64,000 nt of DNA from Mesorhizobium loti. GTDB lineage: Bacteria; Pseudomonadota; Alphaproteobacteria; Rhizobiales; Rhizobiaceae. A model generated the notes under the pieces. That model ran no database searches, was not told where the DNA came from, and saw only the letters and a program-made list of their open reading frames with translations. Position numbers and translations under genes: made by a program. Of this stretch, positions 50,843 to 59,332 are shown in pieces; positions within the stretch are counted from its first letter, which is position 1; each line of letters opens with the position of its first letter. The stretch lies in the NCBI RefSeq assembly GCF_002858745.1, contig NZ_PJRO01000015.1, positions 121,238-185,237 on the forward strand. Reading direction: 5' to 3'.

Positions 50843-52039
50843 CTATCTATCGTAAACCGCGTTTCTGACATCGGTTGGAAACGCGCCCGACATGCCCTCG
50901 AAAGCGGTATTGGTCAAAGCAACGACGGTCAACTTCCTCACGGGATCGACAAACCAGCTGTGGCCGTAGGCGCCGCCCCACTGCATCGTTCCCCTGGATT
51001 GAGGCGAATGCGCGAGTTCAGGATCGTCGAGAACCGCCCAGCCGTAGCCGAAACCCCAACCGGGTCCCTGGGTCTGTGCTTGCACGCCGACTTGATCTTT
51101 GACCATCTCGGCAATGGTTTGACGAGACAGGATGGCACCGCCACCCGTCCGAATGGCTTCCAGAAAGCGCAGCACGTCAACGGCGGTGCCAATCATACCT
51201 GCTCCGCCAGACGGATAGGACGCAGAATTCAGCGCACGGCCTGGGGCAAAGCGTGCGGCACTCTGCAAGATCGGCACGACAATGCCATCGGTCATGCGCA
51301 CAGGCTCGGGTCTTCCATCCGAATACGGCGTCGCCAGCTGAGCTGTATCCGAAGGCACGAATCCCAAATTCTCCAGATGCAGCGGATCAAGAATCTCCTC
51401 TTTGACGGTTTCAGGGAGAGACTTTCCCGACGCTTTGGCGATGATCGCGCCAAGCACGTCAAGGCCGAGCGAGTACCGCCAATTCGTGCCCGGACGGAAC
51501 AGCAGGGGGGCCTTCACGAGCCGATCGAGATTGTCCTGGAGGCGCAGCCCCGGCTGATCGAGCCCGTCCGAAATATTGAGCTGGTCATAAGGTCCACCGG
51601 GAGCCTCAACGAACCGATAACTCAGCCCCGAAGTATGTGTGAGCAGCTGACGGACTGTGATGACTGGCTCGCTGCCATCCTCGAGATGCGGCCGGAAATC
51701 AGGCAACCATCGCGTGACCGGATCATCCAGGAAAATCTGCCCGCGTTCCACGAAGCGCATCAATGTCGCCGAGACGATGGGCTTCGTAATCGACGCCAGC
51801 CGGAACACCGTGTCTTCTTTCATCGGGATCGCAGCTTCGCGGTCCGACAGTCCAGTTGCGCGTTGATAGATCACCTCGCCGTCCTGAGCGACCAGAACAA
51901 CGGCACCGACGATCCGCTTTTCGGCAATCGCGCGATTGATGACCGCGTCGAGACGTTCGTTGAAACGAACTTCCTGCGCCGCAGCTGGAGCGACAGAGAG
52001 AGCAATACCCGCAAGAGCACCCAGAACGTTGTTTTTCAC
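50843..52039 (-). CDS. Secreted serine hydrolase of the beta-lactamase (class C/EstB) family
   Basis: 398 aa. N-terminal MKNNVLGALAGIALSVAPAAAQ is a signal peptide, so it is exported. Active-site SxxK is at residues 83-86 (SITK); the YxN-like motif reads YSL (NWRYSLGLDVLG), and the third motif reads WGGAYGHSW rather than KTG. These last two features are typical of the EstB/serine-hydrolase branch, which includes esterases and peptidases rather than real beta-lactamases. It is divergent from a TetR regulator, so expression is likely controlled by that protein. Confidence 0.85.
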   Translation of the reverse strand: MKNNVLGALAGIALSVAPAAAQEVRFNERLDAVINRAIAEKRIVGAVVLVAQDGEVIYQRATGLSDREAAIPMKEDTVFRLASITKPIVSATLMRFVERGQIFLDDPVTRWLPDFRPHLEDGSEPVITVRQLLTHTSGLSYRFVEAPGGPYDQLNISDGLDQPGLRLQDNLDRLVKAPLLFRPGTNWRYSLGLDVLGAIIAKASGKSLPETVKEEILDPLHLENLGFVPSDTAQLATPYSDGRPEPVRMTDGIVVPILQSAARFAPGRALNSASYPSGGAGMIGTAVDVLRFLEAIRTGGGAILSRQTIAEMVKDQVGVQAQTQGPGWGFGYGWAVLDDPELAHSPQSRGTMQWGGAYGHSWFVDPVRKLTVVALTNTAFEGMSGAFPTDVRNAVYDR

Positions 52040-52066
52040 CGTAGTTCCACCATATAAGGAATGATC

Positions 52067-52085
52067 GCTCCATAATTAACGGAGC
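52067..52085. promoter_or_regulatory. Inverted repeat between serine hydrolase and TetR genes
   Basis: GCTCC (52067-52071) and GGAGC (52081-52085) flank an AT-rich centre containing TAATTA. It is placed between divergent starts 63 bp apart, so a TetR-type operator serving both genes is likely. Confidence 0.4.
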
Positions 52086-52102
52086 ACCAAGATAATTCAA
52101 GA

Positions 52103-52741
52103 GTGATCGTTGTGATAAATAACTCTACCCGGACGCATCGTCCGAGAGGTCGCCCACGGGCTTTCGATCGCGCCGAAGCACTCGAACACGCCGGGCTCAC
52201 ATTCTGGAGACTTGGCTATGAAGGCGCATCCATCGCCGATCTTACCAAGGCGATGGGGATAACGCCGCAAAGCCTCTACGCAGCATTCTCCAGCAAGGCT
52301 GATCTCTACAGGGAAGCTCTCGGCTGGTATCAGTCGAAGATCGGCCGTTTTTCAACCGCAGCGCTCGAAGAGCCTGATGTGAGCATCGCCCTTGAGCGAT
52401 TGTTGATGGAGGCCGCCATCGAGTTTTCGGCCCCCGGCAGACCTCATGGCTGCATGATCTCGACGGCAGTGCTCAACTGCGCTGAAGAAAATCAGCCCAT
52501 CGCGGAAATGGTCGAAGATCAGCGCAATGCCACGCTCGATGCGCTGCAAGGTCGTATCACGCGCGGCATCGCGGGAAAGCAACTGCCCTCCGATACCAAC
52601 GCAAGAGCCCTTGCCCGTTTTGTCGGGGCGATCATCCAGGGCATGTCGGTTCAGGCGCGAGACGGCGCTTCGGTAACCGAGTTGCAAGCAATCGCCTCGA
52701 TTGCTCTTGCTCAGATACGAGCTCTCATAAACGCAAAATAG
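52103..52741 (+). CDS. TetR/AcrR-family transcriptional regulator
   Basis: 212 aa. N-terminal helix-turn-helix is PRGRPRAFDRAEALEHAGLTFWRLGYEGASIADLTKAMGITPQSLYAAFSSKADLY; the rest is helical ligand-binding (C-terminal region of TetR_C type, EFSAPGRPHGCMISTAVLN). Probable starts are GTG 52103 or GTG 52112; the ATG-less N-terminus agrees with a weakly expressed repressor. It is divergent from the serine hydrolase. Confidence 0.87.
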   Translation: MIVVINNSTRTHRPRGRPRAFDRAEALEHAGLTFWRLGYEGASIADLTKAMGITPQSLYAAFSSKADLYREALGWYQSKIGRFSTAALEEPDVSIALERLLMEAAIEFSAPGRPHGCMISTAVLNCAEENQPIAEMVEDQRNATLDALQGRITRGIAGKQLPSDTNARALARFVGAIIQGMSVQARDGASVTELQAIASIALAQIRALINAK

Positions 52742-52906
52742 CGGCCATCCGGCCCAAGCTCTTGGGCACACCGAGGGCAAGTCGCATCTGATCGGCAACT
52801 TCGAGCTAGACCGGCTGTCGCTCTGCCATTTGGCGTGCCGGCCAAACACAGGCGTTCCATTCCCAGTAGCGTTGCGCGATCACGTCCTGGCGCAATAACA
52901 CAATTT

Positions 52907-52947
52907 TGATCGCCAATGCTTGACTCATCCAAAACGATCATTATCAA
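52907..52947 (+). promoter_or_regulatory. Candidate promoter and operator of the DeoR-led operon
   Basis: TTGACT (52920-52925) with TATCAA (52942-52947) after 16 bases looks like a sigma-70 promoter. Inverted TGATCG (52907-52912) and CGATCA (52935-52940) flank it and may bind the DeoR protein. Confidence 0.35.
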
Positions 52948-52965
52948 TCAAGCCAGGAGGACGAA

Positions 52966-53739
52966 ATGGAAGGCTCTCGAACGCGGTTTCCGCATGAACG
53001 GCATCAGCAGATGCTCGACCTCATTGTGGAATTGAAGCGCGTCGGCACCACCGAACTGGCGTCTCGCCTGGGCATTTCACTCGCCACCATCCGTCGCGAC
53101 CTGTCGGTGCTGGAGCAGGCCGGCCTGGTTGCACGTACACATGGCGGTGTGGTGGCGCGTGGTGTGGGCGAAAGCATTGCCGAGCCGCTTTTCCTCGAGA
53201 AACTCCGCGTCCATCAAAACCTCAAGCAACGCATCGGCGTGGCCGCCGCGGCTACGGTTGAGAACAAGAAGGTGGTGATCCTTGATTCCGGCACCACGGC
53301 GCTGGCCGTCGCTCGGGCTTTGGCAGGACGTCCGCTGACGATCGTGACGATGGACCTGAAAGTGGCGGAGGCTGCAGCGAGTGGCGACACCGAAGTGCAT
53401 CTCCTCGGCGGCCGCGTCCGCAATGGCTATTTCAGCATCGTCGGGGCCTGGGTCGCCGACGCGTTGAAGGACATCCGCGCCGATACGTTCTTCCTGGCGG
53501 CAGACGCCATCGATGAGACCGGCATCACCAATTCCACGCAGGACGAGGCGCAGGCGAAGCGCATTGCGATCGCGCAGGCGACACGCACGGTCCTGGTCGC
53601 CGACCACAGCAAGCTCAACACCAGGAGCTTCACGGCGGTGTGCCCGCTCGAAGCCGTCAACCTGTTCATCACCGATACCGACGCCGAACCGCTGCTTACT
53701 CCCTATCGCGGCCGGTTTGGCGCCATCCAGACGGTGTGA
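52966..53739 (+). CDS. DeoR/GlpR-family repressor
   Basis: 257 aa. N-terminal winged helix: RFPHERHQQMLDLIVELKRVGTTELASRLGISLATIRRDLSVLEQAGLVARTHGGVV, the standard DeoR signature. The C-terminal sugar-phosphate sensor has VVILDSGTTALAVARAL, VHLLGGRVRNGYFSIVG and RTVLVADHSKLN. It leads the long sugar operon and, by position, is the counterpart of SgcR. AGGAGG stands before the ATG. A phosphorylated sugar intermediate is the expected inducer. Confidence 0.92.
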   Translation: MEGSRTRFPHERHQQMLDLIVELKRVGTTELASRLGISLATIRRDLSVLEQAGLVARTHGGVVARGVGESIAEPLFLEKLRVHQNLKQRIGVAAAATVENKKVVILDSGTTALAVARALAGRPLTIVTMDLKVAEAAASGDTEVHLLGGRVRNGYFSIVGAWVADALKDIRADTFFLAADAIDETGITNSTQDEAQAKRIAIAQATRTVLVADHSKLNTRSFTAVCPLEAVNLFITDTDAEPLLTPYRGRFGAIQTV

Positions 53740-53777
53740 CCTCTCGTCACCCGCAACGCAGAAAGGCAATACCAGAA

Positions 53778-54587
53778 ATGAGCAAATTCAACGCGCTGTT
53801 CGGCGGCAAGAAACCGATCATCGCCATGGTGCACCTGAACCCGTTGCCCGGCACCCCCCTCTATGATGCCGAGGCGGGTATCGACGGCATCGTGGAAGCG
53901 GCGCGACGCGACCTCAAGGCACTCCAGGCTGCCGACGTCGATGCCGTCATGTTCGGCAATGAGAACGATCGCCCTTATGAACTCAAGGTCGACGTCGCCT
54001 CGACGGCGACCATGGCCTATGTCGTCGGTCAACTGCGCTCTGAGATCGAAAAGCCGTTCGGCGTCAACGTGCTGTGGGATCCGATCAGCACCGTTGCGCT
54101 TGCAGCGGCTACCGGTGCGTCCTTCGTGCGCGAAATCTTCACCGGTACCTACGCATCCGATATGGGCCCGTGGGAGCCGAATGCCGGCGCTGCGATGCGC
54201 TATCGCAACAGGTTGAACCGCGACGATCTGGTGATGCTCTACAACGTGTCGGCTGAATTCGCCGATTCCCTTGACCGCCGCGCGCTCGCCGATCGCGCGC
54301 GCTCGGCGGTCTTCTCTTCCATCCCGGACGCCGTGCTCGTCTCCGGAGCCATCACTGGCGAGGCGGCGGAAATGACCGCGCTGGAATCGGTGAAGGCGGT
54401 CCTGTCGACCACGCCCGTGCTCGCCAATACCGGGGTACGCCACAACACCGTCGCCGACATCCTCAAGATCGCGGACGGCTGCATCGTCGGTTCTTCGCTG
54501 AAGATCGACGGCGACACCTGGAAGGCTGTCGATCCGGAACGGGCCAAGGAATTCATGCACATCGTGAAGGCCGCGCGCGGCAACTAG
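53778..54587 (+). CDS. BtpA/SgcQ-family TIM-barrel protein
   Basis: 269 aa. Recognised by KPIIAMVHLNPLPGTPLYDAEAGIDGIVEAARRDLKALQAADVDAVMFGNENDRPY and GVNVLWDPISTVALAAATGASFVREIFTGTYASDMGPWEP, both characteristic of BtpA/SgcQ. BtpA was first described in photosystem I assembly, but most relatives lie in sugar operons, such as sgcQ of the E. coli sgc operon, with no known reaction. The TIM-barrel and glycine-rich C-terminus (VKAVLSTTPVLANTGVRHNTVADILKIADGCIVGSSLKIDGD) suggest a phosphate-binding enzyme (inference). 38 bp after the DeoR gene. Confidence 0.87.
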   Translation: MSKFNALFGGKKPIIAMVHLNPLPGTPLYDAEAGIDGIVEAARRDLKALQAADVDAVMFGNENDRPYELKVDVASTATMAYVVGQLRSEIEKPFGVNVLWDPISTVALAAATGASFVREIFTGTYASDMGPWEPNAGAAMRYRNRLNRDDLVMLYNVSAEFADSLDRRALADRARSAVFSSIPDAVLVSGAITGEAAEMTALESVKAVLSTTPVLANTGVRHNTVADILKIADGCIVGSSLKIDGDTWKAVDPERAKEFMHIVKAARGN

Positions 54588-54632
54588 GGCGCGTAACGCG
54601 CCCGGGACAGAGCGCGGCGAGTGGGAGGAAAC

Positions 54633-55616
54633 ATGAACGCCAGGCAAGACACGACGAACAGTTACCTGAAGAGCCTCGCTGTTCTGACAGTGCTGATCTT
54701 CGCCGTGCTGGCCGTGACCTCCCCAAGCTTCCTGACCGCGACCAATCTGAACTCGATGGGCTTCCAGTTCCCCGAGTTCGGGCTTCTGGCGCTGGCGGTG
54801 CTGCCGACGATGATATCAGGCGGCATCGATCTCTCTGTGGTGGCTACCGCAAACCTTGCCGCCATCACAGCTGCCGTCATCATGAAAGCCGCGCCTGAAC
54901 TGGCCTGGCTCGCCGTCCCTGCGGCACTGGCCGTGGGCACGGCATGCGGCGCCTTCAATGGCTTTCTCATCGCCTATCTGCGGCTGCCACCGATCCTGGC
55001 AACCCTTGGCACCATGCAGCTCTTTGCCGGCTTCGGCATTGCCATCACCCGCGGTCCTGCGATCACGGGTTTGCCGGATTGGTATACGGCTTTCGGCAAC
55101 TGGTCGATTGGCGGCGTCCTGCCTTTGCCGCTGCTGCTCTTTGCCATCGTCGCGGTGGCGCTCTCCGTGCTGCTGAGGCGAACCCCGGTTGGTCTGAGGC
55201 TGCGGCTCTTCGGTGCCAATCCCGTTGCCGCCAAGTTCGCCGGCATCCGTGAACGCGGCCTGCTGATCCGCATTTATGCCATCACCGGGTTCATCGCCGC
55301 GCTTGCCGGCCTTGTCGTGCTGGCGCGGGTGAATTCAGCCAATGCCGACTACGGCTCGTCCTATCTTCTGCTGGTGATCCTCATCAACATCCTCGCCGGC
55401 GTCAGCCCGGCTGGCGGTTTCGGCACCGTGGCCGGCGTGATGCTGGCGGTGATCAGCCTTCAGTTCATTTCGAGCGGGCTGAACAGCCTCTCCTTCAGCG
55501 CGTTCTCGCGCGATCTTTTCTTCGGCGGCCTCTTGGTGGCCGTCATGTCGCTGCGCGCGGCCACCGGATCGTCCGGTTTTGCCACGCTGTTTCAACGAAA
55601 GGCCAAGCCCTCATGA
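54633..55616 (+). CDS. Sugar ABC transporter permease A
   Basis: 327 aa, about eight to ten membrane segments. RbsC-class features: LTATNLNSMGFQFPEFGLLALAVLPTMISGGIDLSVVATANL, LFGANPVAAKFAGIRERG (coupling loop) and NILAGVSPAGGFGTVAGVMLAV. It is separated from the ATPase and binding protein by two enzyme genes. A second, different permease follows the ATPase; the two may form a heterodimer, as in LsrC/LsrD or RhaP/RhaQ. GGGAGG before the ATG; the stop overlaps the peptidase start (ATGA). Confidence 0.9.
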   Translation: MNARQDTTNSYLKSLAVLTVLIFAVLAVTSPSFLTATNLNSMGFQFPEFGLLALAVLPTMISGGIDLSVVATANLAAITAAVIMKAAPELAWLAVPAALAVGTACGAFNGFLIAYLRLPPILATLGTMQLFAGFGIAITRGPAITGLPDWYTAFGNWSIGGVLPLPLLLFAIVAVALSVLLRRTPVGLRLRLFGANPVAAKFAGIRERGLLIRIYAITGFIAALAGLVVLARVNSANADYGSSYLLLVILINILAGVSPAGGFGTVAGVMLAVISLQFISSGLNSLSFSAFSRDLFFGGLLVAVMSLRAATGSSGFATLFQRKAKPS

Positions 55617-56713
55617 AGGCGCGTCTCCGCTCTCTGCTTGAATCCCTTATGCTTACTCCCGGCCTGTCTGGCCACGAGGACCGCGTGCGCCGTCTGATCG
55701 CGCGAGAACTTGCTGACCTGCCGCTGAAACTGCGCACAGACACACTCGGCAATCTTATCGCCACACTGGAGGGTGACGAGGCAGCACCTTCCGTGATGCT
55801 CTTTGCCCACATCGACCAGCTCGGCTTCATCGTGCGCAAGATCGAGGTCAACGGCCTGATACGCATCGAGCGGCTCGGCGGCATTCCGGAAAAGGCCTTG
55901 CCGGCGCAGGCGGTTCTGTTCTGCGTTGGCGAGGGCAAGGACGTGCACGGCGTCATCGCCAACAAAAGCCATCATGCCACGCCCGCCGAGGAGAAGTACA
56001 AGGTCACGCCCTATGCCGACCTTTTCATCGATGTCGGGGCCCAGGATGCCGATGCAGTGCGCGCTCTGGGTATCGAGATCGGCACGCCCGTGGTCTACGA
56101 TCCGCGCGTCATCCATCTGAATGAAAATCGCCTGATCGGAACCTCCGTCGACGACCGCGCCGGCTGCGCCGTTGTTGTGGAGGTCGCCCGCCAACTTGCC
56201 AAAAGTGATGTCCGGCCGACCGTACATTTCGTCTTCGCCGTTCTGGAGGAATTCAACCTACGCGGTGCGATGGTGGCCGCGCAGGCGATCAAGCCCGATA
56301 TCGCAATCCAGCTCGATCTTGCACTCAACTCCGATACCCCCGACATGGCTCATCGCGGCGAAGTCGAACTCGGCGACGGACCAGCCATGGCGCTCTATTC
56401 CTTCCATGGCCGCGGCACGCTGAACGGGACGATCCCGCATCCGTCGCTGCCACGTCTTTTTGACCAGACGGCAAGGGCCGAGGGCATCAACCTGCAGCGT
56501 ACGGCGCATACCGGCGCACTGACCGACTCTTCCTACGTGCAGCTGGTCGGTGAAGGGGTTGCCTGCATCGATCTGTGCTTCCCCTGCCGCTACACCCATA
56601 CGGCGCTCGAAATGTGCGACCTGCGCGATCTCGAAGGGCTGACCAGACTGCTCGTCGCCGGTATCCGGCGGATCGATTCCAAGTTCAGCCTCGATCGCGA
56701 TCTCTACACCTGA
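55613..56713 (+). CDS. M42-family metallopeptidase-like protein (SgcX-like)
   Basis: 366 aa. Typical M42 (aminopeptidase/cellulase-M) metal residues: His66 and Asp68 in LFAHIDQLGF, Asp in TSVDDRAGCAVVVE, Glu pair in FAVLEEFNLRGAMVAAQ, Asp in AIQLDLALNSDTPD, and His in CRYTHTALEMCDL. Some loops differ from peptidases (HIDQLG for HMDEIG, EEFNLRG for EEVGLRG). SgcX of E. coli is an M42 member in a sugar operon, so the substrate here may be an amide or conjugate of a sugar rather than a peptide (inference). Coupled to the permease and, by TGATG, to the kinase. Confidence 0.88.
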   Translation: MKARLRSLLESLMLTPGLSGHEDRVRRLIARELADLPLKLRTDTLGNLIATLEGDEAAPSVMLFAHIDQLGFIVRKIEVNGLIRIERLGGIPEKALPAQAVLFCVGEGKDVHGVIANKSHHATPAEEKYKVTPYADLFIDVGAQDADAVRALGIEIGTPVVYDPRVIHLNENRLIGTSVDDRAGCAVVVEVARQLAKSDVRPTVHFVFAVLEEFNLRGAMVAAQAIKPDIAIQLDLALNSDTPDMAHRGEVELGDGPAMALYSFHGRGTLNGTIPHPSLPRLFDQTARAEGINLQRTAHTGALTDSSYVQLVGEGVACIDLCFPCRYTHTALEMCDLRDLEGLTRLLVAGIRRIDSKFSLDRDLYT

Positions 56714-58209
56714 TGTCGTACTATCTTGGGATCGATATCGGGACCTTCGAGTCCAAGGGCGTCCTCGTCGACGGTCACGGTGTCATCGCCGCGACCGCAA
56801 CGCGGCCGCACAGGATGCTGGTGCCGCGTCCGGGTTGGGCCGAGCACGACGCCGTGCGCGACTGGTGGCTCGAATTCTGCTCGATCAGCAAGGAACTGAT
56901 CGCAACGAGCGGCGTTGCGCCTGCCGACATCCGCTCGGTCGGAACCAGCGGCATCGGCCCGTGCATGCTGCCGGTGGATGCCGACGGCGAACCGCTGATG
57001 AACGCCGTTCTGTACGGCGTCGACACCCGCGCGACACTCGAGATCGAGGAACTCACGGATGAGATCGGCCTTGAGGAGCTGATCCGATCAGGCGGCAACG
57101 CCCTCACGTCGCAGTCCGTCGGGCCGAAGATCCTGTGGTTGAAGAAGAACCGTCCCGATCTTTATGCGCGCACCCACAAGGTTCTCAACTCATCGTCATT
57201 CCTCATCCACCGTCTGACCGGTCGCTACGCGATCGATCACTACTCGGCCTCCAGCTCCAGTCCGCTTTATGATGCACGCACGCGTCAATGGAGCGACCGC
57301 TACGCGGAGCGCATCATCGCACCCGAACGTCTTCCGGAGCTGCTCTGGACGACCGATATCGCTGGAACGGTAAACCAGTTTGCCGCCGACGCGACGGGGC
57401 TCGCGGTTGGAACGCCGGTTACCGCAGGAACGATCGACGCGGCATCCGAAGCTGTCAGCGTCGGCGTGCTCGGTTCCGGCGAGATGATGATGATGTACGG
57501 TTCGACCATGTTCATCATCCTCGTCGCCGACAGCCGGGTCGAGGATCCAAGGTTATGGTATGGGCCCTGGCTGTTCGAGGGGCAGCATGCGTGCATGTCG
57601 GGCACTTCGACCAGTGGCACGCTGACACGCTGGTTCCAAGAGCAGTTCGCCCGCGAGCTCGATCCCCAATCCGCACTGCGGCAGCTCGCGGAAGAAGCCG
57701 AGACATCTCCGGCTGGGGCAAACGGCGTTTTGGTTCTGCCCTATTTCTCCGGCGAGCGCACGCCGGTCCACGATCCACGCGCCAAGGGCATGGTGTTCGG
57801 CCTGGATCTCACCCACCAGCGCGCCGACATCTACCGCGGTCTGCTTGAAGGCATCGCTTACGGCGTCAACGACATACTCGAGACGTACCAGAGTGCCGGC
57901 GCGCCCCTGCGGCGCATAGCGGCTGTCGGCGGTGGCACCAAGAACCGTGTCTGGTCGCAGGCGATCTCCGATGTCACCGGATGGCGACAGGCGGTGTGCG
58001 CCAAGACCATCGGCGCTGCCTTTGGCAACGCCTTCCTGGCCGCTGTTGCCGTGGGCGATGCCCGGCGGGGCGATATCCAGAACTGGAATCCGGTTGAGCG
58101 CGAAATCGAGCCGGACGCGCGAAACCGGTCTGTCTACGCATCCGGCTATCGGACCTACAAGGAGCTCTACACCAGGACAAAGGATCTGACGGTGGGGCTC
58201 GGCAGGTAG
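56713..58209 (+). CDS. FGGY-family carbohydrate kinase
   Basis: 498 aa. ATP-dependent sugar kinase. N-terminal phosphate loop YYLGIDIGTFESKGVLVD; sugar-site region YGVDTRATLEIEEL; C-terminal family signature SGERTPVHDPRAKGMVFGLDLTHQRADIYRGLLEGIAYGVNDI; ATP-site GG in IAAVGGGTKNRVWSQAISDVTG. Substrate among pentulose, hexulose or tetrol-type sugars cannot be told. The start ATG at 56713 shares a base with the peptidase stop (TGATG). It presumably makes the phosphate that DeoR senses. Confidence 0.92.
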   Translation: MSYYLGIDIGTFESKGVLVDGHGVIAATATRPHRMLVPRPGWAEHDAVRDWWLEFCSISKELIATSGVAPADIRSVGTSGIGPCMLPVDADGEPLMNAVLYGVDTRATLEIEELTDEIGLEELIRSGGNALTSQSVGPKILWLKKNRPDLYARTHKVLNSSSFLIHRLTGRYAIDHYSASSSSPLYDARTRQWSDRYAERIIAPERLPELLWTTDIAGTVNQFAADATGLAVGTPVTAGTIDAASEAVSVGVLGSGEMMMMYGSTMFIILVADSRVEDPRLWYGPWLFEGQHACMSGTSTSGTLTRWFQEQFARELDPQSALRQLAEEAETSPAGANGVLVLPYFSGERTPVHDPRAKGMVFGLDLTHQRADIYRGLLEGIAYGVNDILETYQSAGAPLRRIAAVGGGTKNRVWSQAISDVTGWRQAVCAKTIGAAFGNAFLAAVAVGDARRGDIQNWNPVEREIEPDARNRSVYASGYRTYKELYTRTKDLTVGLGR

Positions 58210-58266
58210 AAAACAGCCCTGCACGCCAGACGGCCGGGGCGAATAACAAAGAGTGGTGGAGGATCT

Positions 58267-59265
58267 ATGACGTTCAATTTCAAGAAGATGGCGCTGGGAG
58301 CGGCGCTGGGCGCAGCTCTGCTCGGCAGCGCTGTTGCCATTTCCAATGCCCAGGATGCCAAGCATACGATCGTCACGGTGGTGAAGCTCTCCGGCATCGC
58401 CTGGTTCAACCGCATGGAAGAAGGCGTCAAGCAGTATGCGGCGGACACGGGGCAAAATGCCTCGCAGGTCGGCCCGGCCTCGGCCGATGCGGCACTTCAG
58501 GTACAAATGATTGAGGACCTGATCGCCAAGAAAGTCGACGCCATCACCGTGGTGCCGAATTCACCCGAGGCGCTCGAACCGGTTCTGGCCAAGGCGCTGG
58601 GGCAAGGCATCAAGGTCGTTGGCCACGAGGCATCGAGCCTCAAGAACGTCACCTATGACGTCGAAGCCTTCGACAATGCCGCTTATGGCGAGCACCTCAT
58701 GGAAGCACTCGCCAAGGCGATGGGCGGTGAAGGCGAGTACGCGGTTTTCGTCGGAAATCTGAGCGCCAAGACCCATAACGAATGGGTGGATGCCGCGATC
58801 GCCTACCAGAAGGCCAAATACCCCAAGATGAAGCTGGTCGCCGACAAGATCGAAAGCACCGAGCAGCAGCAGGTCGCCTACCAGAAGACCAAGGAGCTGC
58901 TGCGCACCTATCCGAACCTGAAGGGTATCCAGGGGTCGGCCGGCGAAGACGTTGTCGGCGCCGCCCTCGCGGTGGAAGAAGCAGGCTTGACCGGCAAGGT
59001 CTCGATCGTCGGCACCAGCCTCGTCTCGGTCTCCGGGCCTTATCTGGAGAGCGGCGAGATCAACATGATCTCCTTCTGGGACCCGGCCAAGGCAGGCATC
59101 GCCATGAATAAGGTCGCAGCGATGGCGATCGAAGGCAAGGAGATCACCGACGGCATGGATCTCGGCGTCGAGGGCTACAACAAGGTGCGTCTCAACGGGA
59201 AAGTGATCTATGGCCAGGCCTGGGTCGACGTGACCAAGGACAATATGGGCGAATACAAGTTCTGA
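58267..59265 (+). CDS. Sugar ABC transporter binding protein (RhaS/LsrB-like)
   Basis: 332 aa, exported: hydrophobic MALGAALGAALLGSAVAISNAQDA is a signal peptide cleaved near residue 27. Peripla_BP_4 pattern: MIEDLIAKKVDAITVVPNSPEALEPVLAKALGQGIKVVGHE, GIQGSAGEDVVGAALAVEEAGL and ISFWDPAKAGIAMNKVAAMAIEG. The last part resembles binding proteins for rhamnose and autoinducer-2 type sugars. TGGTGGAGG precedes the ATG. It is followed by a hairpin, as in the other two importers in this window. Confidence 0.9.
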   Translation: MTFNFKKMALGAALGAALLGSAVAISNAQDAKHTIVTVVKLSGIAWFNRMEEGVKQYAADTGQNASQVGPASADAALQVQMIEDLIAKKVDAITVVPNSPEALEPVLAKALGQGIKVVGHEASSLKNVTYDVEAFDNAAYGEHLMEALAKAMGGEGEYAVFVGNLSAKTHNEWVDAAIAYQKAKYPKMKLVADKIESTEQQQVAYQKTKELLRTYPNLKGIQGSAGEDVVGAALAVEEAGLTGKVSIVGTSLVSVSGPYLESGEINMISFWDPAKAGIAMNKVAAMAIEGKEITDGMDLGVEGYNKVRLNGKVIYGQAWVDVTKDNMGEYKF

Positions 59266-59292
59266 CCTCTCGGCTCCCTATAACGCCAATTA

Positions 59293-59316
59293 CCGCCGGG
59301 ACCAAATTCCCGGCGG
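59293..59316 (+). repeat. Stem-loop between binding-protein and ATPase genes
   Basis: CCGCCGGGA (59293-59301) and TCCCGGCGG (59308-59316) are perfect nine-base arms with a six-base loop. No U-run follows. Likely limits read-through from the highly expressed binding-protein gene. Confidence 0.6.
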
Positions 59317-59332
59317 TTGTGGCGGAGGCCCC

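Noticed and set aside
50843..52039. Antibiotic-resistance beta-lactamase
   Set aside because: Has SITK, but YSL and WGG replace the YxN and KTG motifs, so it fits the EstB-type serine hydrolases better.
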